Shown one piece after another: positions 1 through 11,967 of a stretch of DNA of 64,000 nucleotides. The stretch is from Phorcus lineatus (taxonomy: Eukaryota > Mollusca > Gastropoda > Trochida > Trochidae), in contig OV121088.1 in the NCBI GenBank assembly GCA_921293015.1, positions 2,604,001 through 2,668,000 of the forward strand. The letters are read 5' to 3'. Made by a program: the position numbers and the translations under genes. Under the pieces are notes generated by a model. That model made no database searches and was not told where the DNA came from. It worked only from the letters and a program-made list of their open reading frames with translations. Positions within the stretch are counted from its first letter, which is position 1. Each line of letters begins with the position of its first letter.

Positions 1-742
1 ATTCAAGATAAAATGTAATTCAGATTAAATATGAAACAAACATTTGTCTCTACATCTTTATTTTGTTCATATTATAATATTAGCCAGGGTCTGAAAGCGT
101 CTCAGATCAACATGAAACCAATTCAAAGTGGACCCGATCATTGGAAAAAACCATTGTGTCTTTTACTATAATTTTCTATTTGAAAAATTATTTAAAAAAT
201 CATGCATGCTCTATCAAACCTTTGGCAAACACGAAAAGTAGACACCCAGTTCTAACGAAAAGGAAGTCTCTTGGTATGATATCATAGTACGATATATTTG
301 TATGATATCTAAGTACGGTATCTAAGTATGTATCTTAGTATGATATCATTTTATGATATCTCAGTATGATATCTTAGTATGGTATCTTAGATGATATCTT
401 TGTAGGGTATGTTTGTATGATATTTACCATGTACATACTGAACACCTATATTGTTGCACAGTCTTCAAATAAGAAATATGTTTACAAAGGTTCATTCCTA
501 TTCTGTTTCCTTCCTTGAATGAAAATCGTATCATCTGGGATGCGGATTTTTGCTGGCATGTACATCATGCTGCAGTCCACGCCTCATGACATCCTGTTCA
601 ATTGGTATGTAGAACTATTCAACAAGAAACAGCTTATATGCAATTTCAATTATATAATTATGCTTGAAATCGGTCTGATCAAAAAAAGTAACGGGTCACA
701 TATTTTTCACACATGGAGCATCTATGAAAAAAACTTCTGAAT
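1..742. other. Intergenic, AT-rich
   Basis: Apart from the degenerate tandem repeat near 273-424 I see no supported gene. It probably contains the 3' flank of the minus-strand gene that ends at 743. Confidence 0.5.
273..424. repeat. Degenerate TATGATATCTTAG tandem repeat
   Basis: The words TATGATATC, GTACGGTATC and TTAGTATGATATC recur about ten times with irregular 13-22 bp spacing. This is a decayed simple satellite with no coding potential. Confidence 0.7.
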
Positions 743-2065
743 TTATCCAAGTTTGAAATACACAGTTCGAGTTTTACTAAACGGAATATGGATCGTTTTC
801 CGTCTTATTCCTTGTAAATTGAATACAATGATCTTGTTCTTACAGCCTACATAATATCTACAACCATGAACTTGGAGCCCCGTGTAAGCACAGCCAGGTA
901 TCCTCTGAGGTCGCAGTTTATCAGACCGGAAGTGCTCCAGCACCATGGTCCTATCGGTCTCTTTACTCAACCACACCAGACGGACGTTGTTCTGGATGTA
1001 GAAGGCCTGTAAAGTCAAGATCTTGCTTCGAACAGAAGTTAACATAATAGGAACTGGGATAACCATGTACATGCATTTATACACAACATACGATTTCTGG
1101 TTCCGTTGAACATAAAACAAATCCCCTTTTGATTGTTCAACAGCAATAGCAACAATGGGGAGTGCTGATGCTACGACGCGTGATTCACGTCCACCTTTGG
1201 TTGACACTTTCCATACTCTTTTACCGTTCTTGTTTTTCGAATGCTCCGTGAAGAAGAGTAAACCTTTGTTAACGTCTATGGTAAGAAGAGAGGCTGATCT
1301 CTTCGAGACAACCATCGGCTGGAAACTGTAGACACACATCGACAATATGACTCTTCTCGTAGAGTTTGGTAAATGTCCTGTCCAAAATAGTCGGTTCGCT
1401 GATGATGATATCACAAATTTGTTGTCCTCAAACATAGGTTTAAAGTTCAGGTGTTGCTTCTTGAATTTATTATTGCTTACCAGGCGGAAACCATATGGGG
1501 ATGATTTGTCGCGAAAATAGGTAAGTAATATTCCTGACGTTTGAGTAACACTTCTATAGTTATCCTGATGGCATGGACTGGATGGCTGAATTCTGCTCAA
1601 CATAAGGCATTCCGTTGTTTCTGCTTTGTCGGAGGTCGTCCTTGATGGTTTTGTAGAAAGTGCCCATCTGTAGATATGCTTCTTAAGGAAGTAGCAATAA
1701 CGTGTATGTGTCGAGTCTTCATCAGCGTAATGTAATCGTACACTTGTGAAGAAGTTTGATGTGATACTCTCTTCTCCTTCAATTGTTTCAGTCAATGATT
1801 CAGTGCTTCGTAACAGCACGCAGCTCCTGTCCTCACCGTCTCCCACTCCACCACCGAGACAGAGAGGACTCCTGGAACACAGAGAGAAACAATCAAGTCT
1901 GCCTTTAGTTCCAACTGGAACCCTTGTGTGGCTCTGTAGATCAACTCTTGGGCCAATCGGACACTGAGTAGTTGGGCAGTTTGAACAGCGAGTTGTTCTC
2001 GATGTGTACACGTGTAAAGCTGTTGATACAACCACAAGTACAATAGCAGAACCAACTGCTTTCAT
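743..2065 (-). CDS. Secreted protein, possible PAN/apple-like head and LDLR-type propeller
   Basis: This is an intronless reading frame of 440 aa when started at the ATG at 2065. The longer frame to 2080 begins at TTG, and a splice-acceptor-like CCAGCAG lies just before the ATG, so a 5' UTR intron is possible. Residues 1-22 form a signal peptide (Lys-2, then a Val/Ala/Ile-rich core). Residues about 28-90 are Cys-rich with the spacing of a small PAN/apple-like domain. The C-terminal half has repeated beta-strand blocks such as LLTIDVNKGLLFFTEH, GDLFYVQRN and RLVWLSKE, about 40-45 residues apart, like the blades of LDL-receptor class B (YWTD) propellers, although YWTD itself is not intact. I infer an extracellular or membrane-proximal binding protein; no ligand can be named. 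No transmembrane segment is seen after the signal peptide. The lack of introns is unusual for such proteins and could mean retroposition. Confidence 0.7.
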   Translation of the reverse strand: MKAVGSAIVLVVVSTALHVYTSRTTRCSNCPTTQCPIGPRVDLQSHTRVPVGTKGRLDCFSLCSRSPLCLGGGVGDGEDRSCVLLRSTESLTETIEGEESITSNFFTSVRLHYADEDSTHTRYCYFLKKHIYRWALSTKPSRTTSDKAETTECLMLSRIQPSSPCHQDNYRSVTQTSGILLTYFRDKSSPYGFRLVSNNKFKKQHLNFKPMFEDNKFVISSSANRLFWTGHLPNSTRRVILSMCVYSFQPMVVSKRSASLLTIDVNKGLLFFTEHSKNKNGKRVWKVSTKGGRESRVVASALPIVAIAVEQSKGDLFYVQRNQKSYVVYKCMYMVIPVPIMLTSVRSKILTLQAFYIQNNVRLVWLSKETDRTMVLEHFRSDKLRPQRIPGCAYTGLQVHGCRYYVGCKNKIIVFNLQGIRRKTIHIPFSKTRTVYFKLG

Positions 2066-2080
2066 ATCTGCTGGAGTCAA

Positions 2081-4015
2081 AACTAGTTGTCTATGATTAC
2101 AGCGCTTTGTTACTCAGTGTTGCTGAAAATAGAGCACATATAGCAGAGTCCTACATCTTGGCTCCCCATAAACTATGCAAAGGGGTCTTGAACCAAAATA
2201 CATCATGCTTTGATGATAAGGGGTGATTGGAGAAAAATATATGACACTTAGAGATAACTATGATAAAAAATCATTTTATGACGATAAAAAGCTAACGGGA
2301 CATTTGAATATCCATTTGTTTTTTTTATATATTATCTGATAAGAAACAATCACATCGTTTTGGATACCTTTTGGTTATTTTTGGTTAATCTATCACACAT
2401 TTCACATTTTCAAAACAAATGTGGCTGATTAGTAGACATACGATATCTGTCAATTTCTATCGATTAGCAATGATGATTGCAGATTCATTAAGATTTGACT
2501 AAGCATATCGTATATTCATGAAAAATAACCACCAAAAAAAGCAATTCGAATGAAAAGTCTTTCTTGGGCATGGCAGGCGTTACTATCTAATCTCATCAAG
2601 TGTGTATTGTAAATTGGTGGATATTCTATCGCTATTTATGCATGAACCATATATCTCTAACCTCGAGCAATTTATCAGAAAATGCAAAATATGGCTAAAT
2701 TGGTGAGAAATCGGTGAACTTATAAATGAGGTAGAAACGTGTGCTTTCATGACAATATGTCAAGAGTAGTACAAAGATGTCTTGAATTTCATCTTCATGA
2801 TAAGTTAAAGTATTTCATACCTAAAAAAGTCAATTACGAGTCCTACTGTTCCGAATAGTTCATAATGATACAAGAGACTGTTGTCAAACTCACTGTTTAG
2901 TTACATATCAGGGCCCTTTTTCCTCTTAAGTTTCATCAATCATTGAGTATACGTTTCCTTTTCAGTATCTTCTTCAACTTACACTTATGAATTAATGCCA
3001 TTTGTACTTTTTAATTGACTTTACTAATTTTTCATATTTTGATTGTAATGATGACATTGTGAAGTGTTTTATACATAATCATCATAGAAATGGAAACCAG
3101 ACAGAATAATGTTCTTGTCATTTAACATAGCGTGTCACGTGAATCAGAGTGCCAGTAGGTTGACCACAGAGACATATTTGAATGTTCCATATTTATTACA
3201 ACAGAAACTTGGAAAAACACTTTCTTGCAGATAAAAAGCTATAAATGAATAAACGTCTTTCTTGATTTCATCACCCGGGCTAATTGTATTATACAATGAA
3301 GAGTGAGTAACATACTGAACATAACTAGTTATATGTCACTTCCGTTTAAAGGGTTTCCTATTCGGCTAACACAAACGTGTCATAGTAAAAGATCTTTATT
3401 TTCCAAACCGGACATTACTTTAGTGTTTTCTCAACCTCAGTGACCCTATAATTGTTGGAGCGTGAAGGTTTACCCTGCACTCGTTTAAGTGTTTGCTCAG
3501 TCAGAGCTAGGTAAGAAGAGATTTGTCCCTTTCTTCAAATACAGTTACACCTCAACGGGATCAGTCCAGCGTCAACCAACTGTTTCCGGGATATTTACTT
3601 ACAGTAGTATAGGGAAGCCGTCGTGGTGTGGTGGCAGGTGAAAGAGGCGTGTGTGACAGATCACAAATAAAGACACATGGGAGAGTGTCATGTGATGTTG
3701 TCTATATAATGGATACTCAATGGTGTTTGCCAATTACCGATTTTGCAATGTAACGAGATGAAATATACCTGATGACTCAACGGCAAAAGAAATATCACAA
3801 CTTAAAATGTTAGACTGGTTAAAATACACGGAACAAATACGGCTAACAGATAGTTACACCATGTCTTCAGAAGCCAAAATGTGAAAAATGTTAGTAATTC
3901 AATTTGTTACTTATTTCAACTTCTTCAAACATTTGTTCAATAAAAAAATTCAGCTCATGTATGCATTTACCAAGAAGTTCATAGTAATTTAATGATCGTT
4001 AAGTATAATTTTGAA
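2081..4015. other. Intergenic, nothing recognised
   Basis: AT-rich sequence with frequent stops in all frames. It includes the promoter side of the minus-strand gene ending at 2065. I found no motif that I can support. Confidence 0.5.
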
Positions 4016-4021
4016 GATTTT

Positions 4022-4235
4022 CCTGTCAAGAGTCGACCCAAAGACAAAATAGTTTTTTAATTCGATATTGATCGCAAGTTGGTATCTACCAAATTCGATA
4101 TAAAGCAGGAAGTTTGGTGCACTTTTCATAAGAGACGCTAGTTGCTTAAGAAAGTTTATGTGTAGTTTTTCAATAAAAGTGGTATTTTCAAATCCCCATA
4201 CTTCAGCACTACATAAGGAATCGCACGTTTAAATC
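4022..4235 (-). mobile_element. CR1/jockey-like LINE fragment (post-RT region)
   Basis: On the minus strand one frame reads as the region after the reverse transcriptase in these LINEs, with the blocks EVWGFENTTFIEKLHINFLK and SAPNFLLYIEFGRYQL. The same segment of the larger LINE at 26.1-28.5 kb reads EIWGHVKTDILENIHTKFLK and STPNFILYGEFGRYPI, so they are related elements. The fragment is short, truncated on both sides and not functional. Confidence 0.75.
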
Positions 4236-5097
4236 AGTTTACGGCCTTACAATTGCTAATAACAATGTACATTGCTATGTTGTTTTCATAGATTATTCTT
4301 TCGTTACTGCCAATGGCTTGTCTAACCTAAATATGAGTTAGTTTCAACACTTTCAAAAATTTACAAGTGAATTGTTTAATCTGTCATTGATCCGCCAAAA
4401 CTCTTTTTGTCAAAGGATAATACCAACAGGTAAAAATTCTACGCTCGATTCACAAAAATAGCAACACTATAAGCTTCCAAATAATACCATGCCTAAAATT
4501 GCGCTTCTTTGAATGGCATTATAAAAATCGTGCGTTTTGCAGTTTTTACTTTTTCAGTTGGCGACGTATTTATCCTATCTCACTTTAATTAAGTCTTAAT
4601 TAAGACTCGTTGATTATCTATCACCTTATTACTCTCATCTTAGAAAGGAAATGTTTTGAAACCCTTAGCTAAAGTCATAATTCTTTTGTAAGAAAAGTTG
4701 TATAACCACTGCAATCTCTTATTTTGTGCATATTACCATTGTATAAACTACCATCTTGTTTATTACTATGTATGGGTTTGTATTGCAAGTTTGTCTCTGT
4801 CTGTATGTCTGTCGGTCTGTCTGTCTGTATTGCGAAACTGCACTGTACTCTTATACCGCCCTCAGTAGATCTATGGAGTAATAAATAATCTCGAATTTGA
4901 ATCTCGTTATGCTAAGATCTGACCACTGATCAACTGGGGTCATCTCTCGTGCCCTTTCCCATGACCTTCACCTTCCGTAAATTCAACAAATCATAGGTCC
5001 GTATTCATACCTAATCGTACTGATTGCCCAGCTAAGTTGCATTTCGTAGAGAGTGAAGGAGTATGATACGTGACTCCGGCGATTTGATTGTTAGTTT
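4236..5097. other. Intergenic with short CTGT microsatellite
   Basis: Holds a (CTGT)n microsatellite near 4795-4832 and possibly a LINE 3' tail (AATAAATAATCTCGAATTTG) near 4880. No gene is seen. Confidence 0.5.
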
Positions 5098-5107
5098 GGT
5101 CTTGACC

Positions 5108-5193
5108 CAATCTAGTTAAAACTAGATGTATTGATTAATACCGGACTTACTACATACGGACGTATTACATTACAGCTAGGTTTAACTAGATTG
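5108..5193. mobile_element. 86-bp MITE with 23-bp-class terminal inverted repeats
   Basis: It starts CAATCTAGTTAAAACTAG and ends with the complement (CTAGGTTTAACTAGATTG). It is flanked by a 9-bp direct repeat, GGTCTTGAC, at 5098-5106 and 5194-5202. The ends and internal sequence match the 548-bp element at 30255-30802, so this is a minimal deletion derivative of the same family. A 9-10 bp target duplication is typical of Mutator-like (MULE) elements. Confidence 0.85.
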
Positions 5194-6129
5194 GGTCTTG
5201 ACATAAATGCCCTGAAGTCATTCAATATATCATTATAGAGATAATAAACGGTGGCCTTCGAAGGCTATGTTGAACTTTATTAAGGGAAGAAGGCAAAGAT
5301 AACAGATTAAAGATATTGCTGATTTGTAATCAAACGATTCGACGTGTTATCAATAGAAGGTTTGACACGTGTGTAATATACTCATCTTAAAGATATCACC
5401 CAACTATTCCGTGTAAGCATCACTTTGTCGACTGAATGTCTCATTATTGGACATGACGCTGTTTCATAATTTATTTTGTTGAGTATATTAAAATGTTTGA
5501 ACTACAAGTCTTTTCAAAGTCATTTCGCGCCGCAAACATGCTAAATGTTGCCGATACGGGGCCAATCACTGACTCGCTCACTCCTTCAAAGTAATTCACC
5601 ATGACGGGGAGATCACGCGTAATAAAGTATAACGATGTATTATACTAACAGAGAGTCAGTGAGTTGGGTTTATCTAGGCCTATAGCTATTTAAAACATTA
5701 AGATATATCTATGTTTTACGTCAGTCAGACAACTGTACAGGAAATTTGCATCAAGTAAATATCCATTACAATAACTTTTTTGTCATTGTTTAAATACATA
5801 TTCGAAAATAGGCACTTCTTATATATACGTATATACTCAATTTAAAGAAAAAAGCCAAGGTCGATACAAAGTTATTGGACATGAAGGAATTATTAAATAT
5901 AAATGAAATGGAAAGTACCAGAGGAGCAGTCGAGTCGTGAAAACAATAACATTCCCCGAAGAGGCGAGTCGATTCTTTTTCCTCACCGGCCATTCCTACG
6001 AGTGTACACTCCATCTTACAGTATTTAAATTTCACAAAACTAGAACATTTCATTATTTTGAACAAAATATATACCTCACGTATTTTGCTAAAAACAACAA
6101 TGCAAGTTTTCATCGGATATGAGATACTC

Positions 6130-6195
6130 AACAAGCTAATTGATAAAACCGCGGGGACAGCAATGTAACCGCTAGAGGTTCGATTCCCGACTTAC
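6130..6195 (+). repeat. tRNA-like segment with perfect B box (SINE head or tRNA relic)
   Basis: GGTTCGATTCC at 6177-6187 is a perfect Pol III B box. Upstream AGCTAATTGATAAAACC resembles an A box/D arm, and GCGG/CCGC can pair as an anticodon stem. The acceptor stem does not pair, so this is a tRNA-derived SINE head or a tRNA pseudogene rather than a working tRNA gene. Confidence 0.4.
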
Positions 6196-9100
6196 CCATT
6201 TACTATTTTTATGTCCTACTTCAGATATAGCCCAAACAAAACAACAATATAATTTCTAATATTTCTAATCTGGTAGGTTTTGTTTTATTGAAATCATCAA
6301 TAAAGTACACCCCTTGATTGGGAAATGGATCATTGGAAAGAAATCCACACATTAGTGACGTCATAACTAAAGATAAAGTACATTTATCGACATGGGCACG
6401 TTTTCTTTTGTATCTTCGATGATGAATAAGTATTCCATCCAATGGCGTATCCGTTTTGGAAATAGCTTGTCGGTGATTGGCTGTTACCCTGGGTACATTG
6501 ATACCATTTTTTTTACGCACGAAGATATACATGATAGATTGTCAATGCACGTGGGTGTGTATGGTACACAGCCAAGTGTTTTTTCAACATGAGCGTACCC
6601 ACGTATTATCCTGGTTTGCAAGTAACCAATGAAAATGCGGTTTTACCAGGAAGAAAAAATGATGACAAAAATAACACTACCATCAATGATTTATAAATAA
6701 AGGTATTCAAACATTCCATTGGGAAAATGGTCCGTTTTGAAGCCATCTGTAAAGGGACAGCCCTATCGGTGTTAGTTTTGTGGAAACGAAATACAAAGGG
6801 CATTCAAGTATACATATACGTTACAGGGGGAAATCATAATTATAACTGAAGGTAACACTTTGGTTGATTTATATTAGCCAACTAGATAATTGAAAGCGAA
6901 CATTCGGTGACATGGACAAGATCATCTACGCTATGAGTGTGAAAAGCCTTGCCAAGCCATTAAATCAGGAAAATGTTACCATATCTAAAAATAACATCGT
7001 TTCCATACCCGTTTTAAATGACCACTGTTTAAAGAGGGGAGAGCTGGGATTTTAAGCAAAATCGCTGAGACTTTTTAAAATTTTGCTTTCAGAGTTAAAG
7101 TTTAACGTCCTTTTTAGTTATCGTCAATTAGTGTTTTATGTGTCAGACTCGGCAATCTTAATTGATCAAAGCGACGTTATCTTCGTAATTATCGACGTAA
7201 TGTTTGTGATTATATTGTTTTACTTCTGCAAATCTTAACAACGTTCTATTTTCATATAATTTTCACATCTACGTTGATGTTCTTATATTTGTATCTGCTT
7301 ATATGGATGTGTTTGGTTTTAGTCTCTCATAAATCCAAAGTGAAATTAGTTGTGTACTCTAACCTTGGTGTGTTTTATGGTTTAATTTATAAGTAAACTG
7401 AAGGTCAATCAATGAGGCTGAAGAAAAAATTACTGTCTATCTGTCTGAAATATTTCTCGTACATTTTATCAATCATGTTTAAATTAAAGTTTATCTTTGT
7501 GATGGTGTTTTACTGTGTGAGTGTTGGGTGCGCTTACACACGTACGTGGCTGTGTGTTTTATGCTTATTAGTTGGTTCTATCAAAGCGTCATCTGTCTAA
7601 TACTCCATATACTCGGATGCTATTTGAACAAACTGTGACGGTCTTATGTCACTTGATACCTTAAATGGTATTTTAATGTATATCACAGCATGTGACACGT
7701 AAATAAAATAGATTTTTGCTACGACTGTGTGTCCACGTAGGATATTGTCTTCATTCGGGAGAATTGTAATTTCACAAAACATATTTCCCTTTTGGGACAA
7801 TAACGATTATCTTATCTTATCTTATATTCAGCTTGAGCGTTGCTAGCGCTGTCTTCAAAGTATTATATGCTAAAAATCCTTGAACATGCTGGGAAACGTC
7901 AATTGTTTTAATACATTAACTCAAATTTTATGTCTTATGTTTATGTTTTTATCATACACGTACGTTTTCGTTTCTCTTCTGTACCCTTATATCCATGTTT
8001 ATGCTTCTGTGTATTTGATATCTTGTTTTACAGATGCCAGATATCAACAGATATCATTTCACATATAGATTTGCAGAAAGTTCTGTGATTTCAACTTTTC
8101 TTCTCGTAAAACGAAAGCTTTCTAAATATATCATTTTAATTTTAAAGAGGGAAATTGTTTGTTTCTTGAAATTCTTGCAAATTCATATCGACGCAACTCT
8201 TTAACAGGAGGCTTTTACATCATCATAGATAACGTAACGGTTGCAAAAGATTTTCAGGTGTATATTTGTATCGGCTAAGATTATGAGAGTTATCACATTG
8301 GGTGCTGCACATTCAGATTGAAGAAATTATCTATAACATCACTTCATCTATCATCACTTACAAAGTCGGATCCTTGAGTCAAATCTTCAAAACTTCCTTG
8401 AGCTTTCTATTAGTAGAGCTATTTGAAGAAGTTGTCGATAATATATACAAAGCTGTTAATGAACGATATTTTGAACGAAAACACTTTTGTATAATGTAGG
8501 AGAAATTATTTAAATTAAATTTCAAACGAAAGTAAAATAAACCAAATATGCTGAAAGCCTATACAAATTTCCAAGCATAGTGACAATGACATATTATTTT
8601 GAAACATTTAAACAAAAATTTCAATTTAACAATATTTTTCATAAAAACAATAGATATGCAACAACTAAAAGAAAACGCGGATGTGATATCTGCTGCATGA
8701 GGTAGAAGAGACTTACCTGACAAATAGTAACATAGGAGAATTGTTCAAAGTTTTAGATTTGAGTTTCAAGAAGAATTCAAATAATTTAACATGTCTTATT
8801 CACCTGAACAGGTTTGGGGGAAAATTATTCAACTCAAATACCTTTTCATTAGAATGAGCTATGCATGATTTATAATTTGAAACTGTTTCGCCTTGCGGCA
8901 AATGGCCAGTAAATGGTGTTCATTATGACAGTAGGCTATATATCTGAGGTACGTACGTCAAATCTGACTTAGCAAGCGCTCTTGCAAAAGGGTATTCATT
9001 AAACTAATCGCTTTTAAACCGAACATAACGTAAACTTTATTTTGTCTTAAAACAATTGGTTCCTAGTCTGATAATGTACAATGATAGATTCATACATATA

Positions 9101-9227
9101 TTAGATTACTAAAGAATGCCATATGCTAAATTTAAACCCCAGGGCCCAATACGTAGATCAATAAACGATTTATCAAACTATAATAATTCAAATACATTCA
9201 GTTCGAAAATATTCTTTGATAAAATAA

Positions 9228-9330
9228 TATAATCATATTATAATCATATTATAATCATATTATTATCATATTATAATCATATTATAATCATATTATAATC
9301 ATATTTGTCATATTTAATCATATTTACAGG
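9228..9330. repeat. ATCATATTATA 11-bp tandem repeat
   Basis: About eight copies of an 11-bp unit (ATCATATTATA), mostly exact, then decaying to the right. Confidence 0.9.
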
Positions 9331-10320
9331 AAAATGTTATAGATGGTTAACAAGAACAAAACTTTCAAGTTAATTGATATTTAAATTTGGAGCTAATATT
9401 GGTTCATACATTACATATGAAAACAAGTTTTGGATTGATATCCTGGAACACCTTTAATGGGCTCTCGTAAAACCATATCAAGAATTTCTGGCCTCGTTTA
9501 GAACTGGAGACCATTGGTGAAAGATATTCTTCAGTGGTGTCAATCTTTATATCATTATATCATTATAGACAGAATTATGTAAAGACCATAAACGATATGA
9601 AGGATAAGTATCTGAAATCCCAGTCTATATATACAATGTAAAATTATAAGTATCAGGTATCAGTAATGCCAATATAAAAATGGCTGATAAAGGTTTATTT
9701 TAATGTATGTAAAGACCGTATCAACAATGATCTTTCAACTGAATAAAAAATCCAAAACTATAAAATGATTATGAAAATTACCTTATAATTATATTCTCAT
9801 GGTTTATTGATTGATGCCGACAGTTTTGACATGGGCACAATGAGGTTTTGTATAAAAACAACCTTTTACACCTGGTTACTGTATTTCATCAATAGTCAAT
9901 GAGTCATGATACACTAGTGAAACTAGAATTTTCATACAACACGAAACAAGATATAGAAATAAAACATAACATGGAATAAAATAGTATATAGAAGAAGAAG
10001 AAGAAGAAATATATTCTATTTAAGTGTCACACAATGTACATTCATGGAGCGAGTTATATCAACGTGTTAAAAGTACACTGTCCGGCCGGCCGCCCGCCAG
10101 GAATGGCCTATGAGACACTAGATCACATTATAAGTCACATTAAAAATAGCTAAAAGCGCGTAAGCGCTAAAATAATTAAAATGTAAGTATATATGTATAT
10201 TTATTAATTCATGAGAACCCTGATTTGATTAGGTGGTGACATTTCTTCTTCGTCTAAACATAGTGCTTGTTGTAGAGGCAAGTGGTTAGGAGAGTTGGGG
10301 AGAATGCATAAGAACAATTA

Positions 10321-10444
10321 CCTGGGCCCCCTTTCACAAAGCCCTAAGGTGATCGTAAGTCCTTAAGGTAACCTTAGTGCAATGTTAAATGGTGGGAGTT
10401 AAGGTTGACCTTAGTTAAGGTTGCTTTGTGAAAGGAGGCCCTGG
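10321..10444. mobile_element. Palindromic MITE inserted beside a LINE fragment
   Basis: Left end GGGCCCCCTTTCACAAAGC and right end GCTTTGTGAAAGGAGGCCC are inverted repeats. The interior is also near-palindromic (CTTAAGGT...ACCTTAG...GTTAAGGTTGACC). CCTGG occurs at both outer edges. The LINE coding fragment begins directly at the right edge. I recall similar CTTTCACAAAG-ended MITEs being common in marine invertebrate genomes. Confidence 0.75.
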
Positions 10445-10760
10445 TCTGTTGGAGACATATTCTGTGATGTCATTGAAGATGAAAAACATTTTCTGATAGA
10501 CTGCCCCACTTATGAAGATATAAGATATGAACTCTTGTATAGAAATTCCATTGTGCCTGATATTACAAACCTCAACCCTTCTGATAAACTTATATTTCTA
10601 ATGCAAATGCCTCATATACAAAATTTATATGGGGAAATACTATTTCACATGCTGGCCAGAAGATGCAATCTTGTTGATAAATGTTTTAATGAAACATTTT
10701 AATTGGTTTTTCCATCTCATTGCATTTAACTATATTTTAACCTCTGTGTGACTCTATAAT
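10445..10760 (+). mobile_element. LINE 3'-end fragment (C-terminal Cys region)
   Basis: The plus-strand frame to a stop at 10702 contains FCDVIEDEKHFLIDCPTYED, which is the Cys...EDE.HFL..CP.Y signature at the C-terminus of CR1/jockey-like LINE proteins. The upstream coding part is missing. Confidence 0.7.
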
Positions 10761-10924
10761 GTTAATTGTTAATATGTTTTGTAAATTAAGATGGTGTGTT
10801 GGTGTATATGTATTGTAGTATAATGTTGGTAATGTATGTACATGTTGGTATGATACAGGTGGATTGTAGAGTGTGCGTATGTCAGATGGCAGTAGGTGGG
10901 AAAAAAGATAGGTTGGTTGGGGTC

Positions 10925-11020
10925 GGCAAGGTGAAGAGGAGGGATGTGTGTGTGTGTGTATGCGTGTGTGTGTTGGGGCTGTGTGGGTGTGATGGGGGGA
11001 GGGGTGGGGGTGGGTAAAGT
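10925..11020. repeat. GT/GGGT-rich low-complexity tract
   Basis: A (GT)n run followed by G-rich sequence. The open frames that overlap it are products of composition. Confidence 0.8.
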
Positions 11021-11339
11021 AAGATTCAGTTAATTGTGATAATTAGTGGATATGTTGGATGTAAGTGTAGTGGGGGTTGGGATGGATATAGTGTTTGATA
11101 AAAATGTGATGTGTGGTAATAGCTGTATGTAAAGGGTGAAAGTAAGGTGTGTTGAAATTAAATAGATGTAATAATGAAGAAGTGGTAAGAAACACTTTAT
11201 GTTTGTTGTGTTCATGATAATGTGGGATGAATGTGTGCTGGTTTGTTTTTAGTACTGTTGGTTTTATGTATATACATGAGAAAATGTCTCTCATAACCAT
11301 TTTGGTGGCCAATATAAAAAAAATGTGATACATTTTATG

Positions 11340-11690
11340 TATTTTAAACTTTGTATTGAGTTGGGCGAGACAAAAATAAACAACCTCTCTCTCTCTCCCT
11401 GGCGAGAAAAGCGACCTAATTCTACTTCTAAAGAGAGAGATCCACATCTTAGTTTGGATAGAATTCTTCGCTGTGAGCGGTCAGAAACTGAGCGAACATA
11501 AGGTGAAACTTTCAAAGTGTTTTTAAACAATCTAAATGTTCTAAGATTATTACCATTAGTCTGTCTGTCATCATTCCACAGGCCACGTAACCAGTATATA
11601 CATCTAACAATTTGAAATAAGTCATCGGAATAGTTCATCTCTGATGTGAAGTGAAGCGTGAAAAGCAAAGACAAGGAGGCCATCTAACGT
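11340..11690 (-). mobile_element. LINE fragment, opposite strand
   Basis: The minus-strand frame has LRTFRLFKNTLKVSPYV, RRILSKLRCGSLSLEVELGR and RQGERERL. This corresponds to the LINE region just before the final Cys motif (typically K-L-R-x-Y...RxxxxxLRxSxHxLxIExGRY). It is the segment missing from the plus-strand fragment at 10445-10702, but in inverted orientation. Confidence 0.65.
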
Positions 11691-11916
11691 CTCCTTATCA
11701 CGCTTGAGTGAACCAATTAGCTGTATCCGGGACTGCCTACAAAGACTTTCTTGACGACACACTCGGACAACTATTTCATATTCGCTTCAACAAATAGCCA
11801 ATCACATATCGAATCGGGTCCGGTTGGGCTGATGGAAACTTCTGATTTGCTAAGATGTATGCGTGATGGTTATCAACAAGAGAGCCTTTTATTTACTGGA
11901 ACTTCCTCCATCGTGG

Positions 11917-11924
11917 TATAAATA
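11917..11924 (+). promoter_or_regulatory. TATA box of the astacin gene
   Basis: TATAAATA lies 51 bp before the chosen ATG. An initiator-like TCATTAG follows at 11944, about 28 bp downstream, giving a short 5' leader of about 20 nt. The arrangement is that of a focused promoter. Confidence 0.6.
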
Positions 11925-11967
11925 TGATTCCGCGCATATTTTTTCATTAGTTCGCATAAAATCGGAG

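Larger units (their letters stand above)
5204..10320. other. Gene-poor AT-rich stretch
   Basis: Apart from the tRNA-like segment at 6130-6195, the 11-bp satellite at 9228-9330 and a GAA run at 9992-10008, I see no supported exon. Open frames here are short, low in complexity and lack good splice or start context. Confidence 0.5.

Noticed and set aside
2066..2080. Start of the first gene at 2080
   Set aside because: The codon there is TTG. The ATG at 2065 gives a standard signal peptide.
6130..6195. Functional tRNA gene
   Set aside because: B box and a possible anticodon stem are present, but the acceptor stem does not pair.
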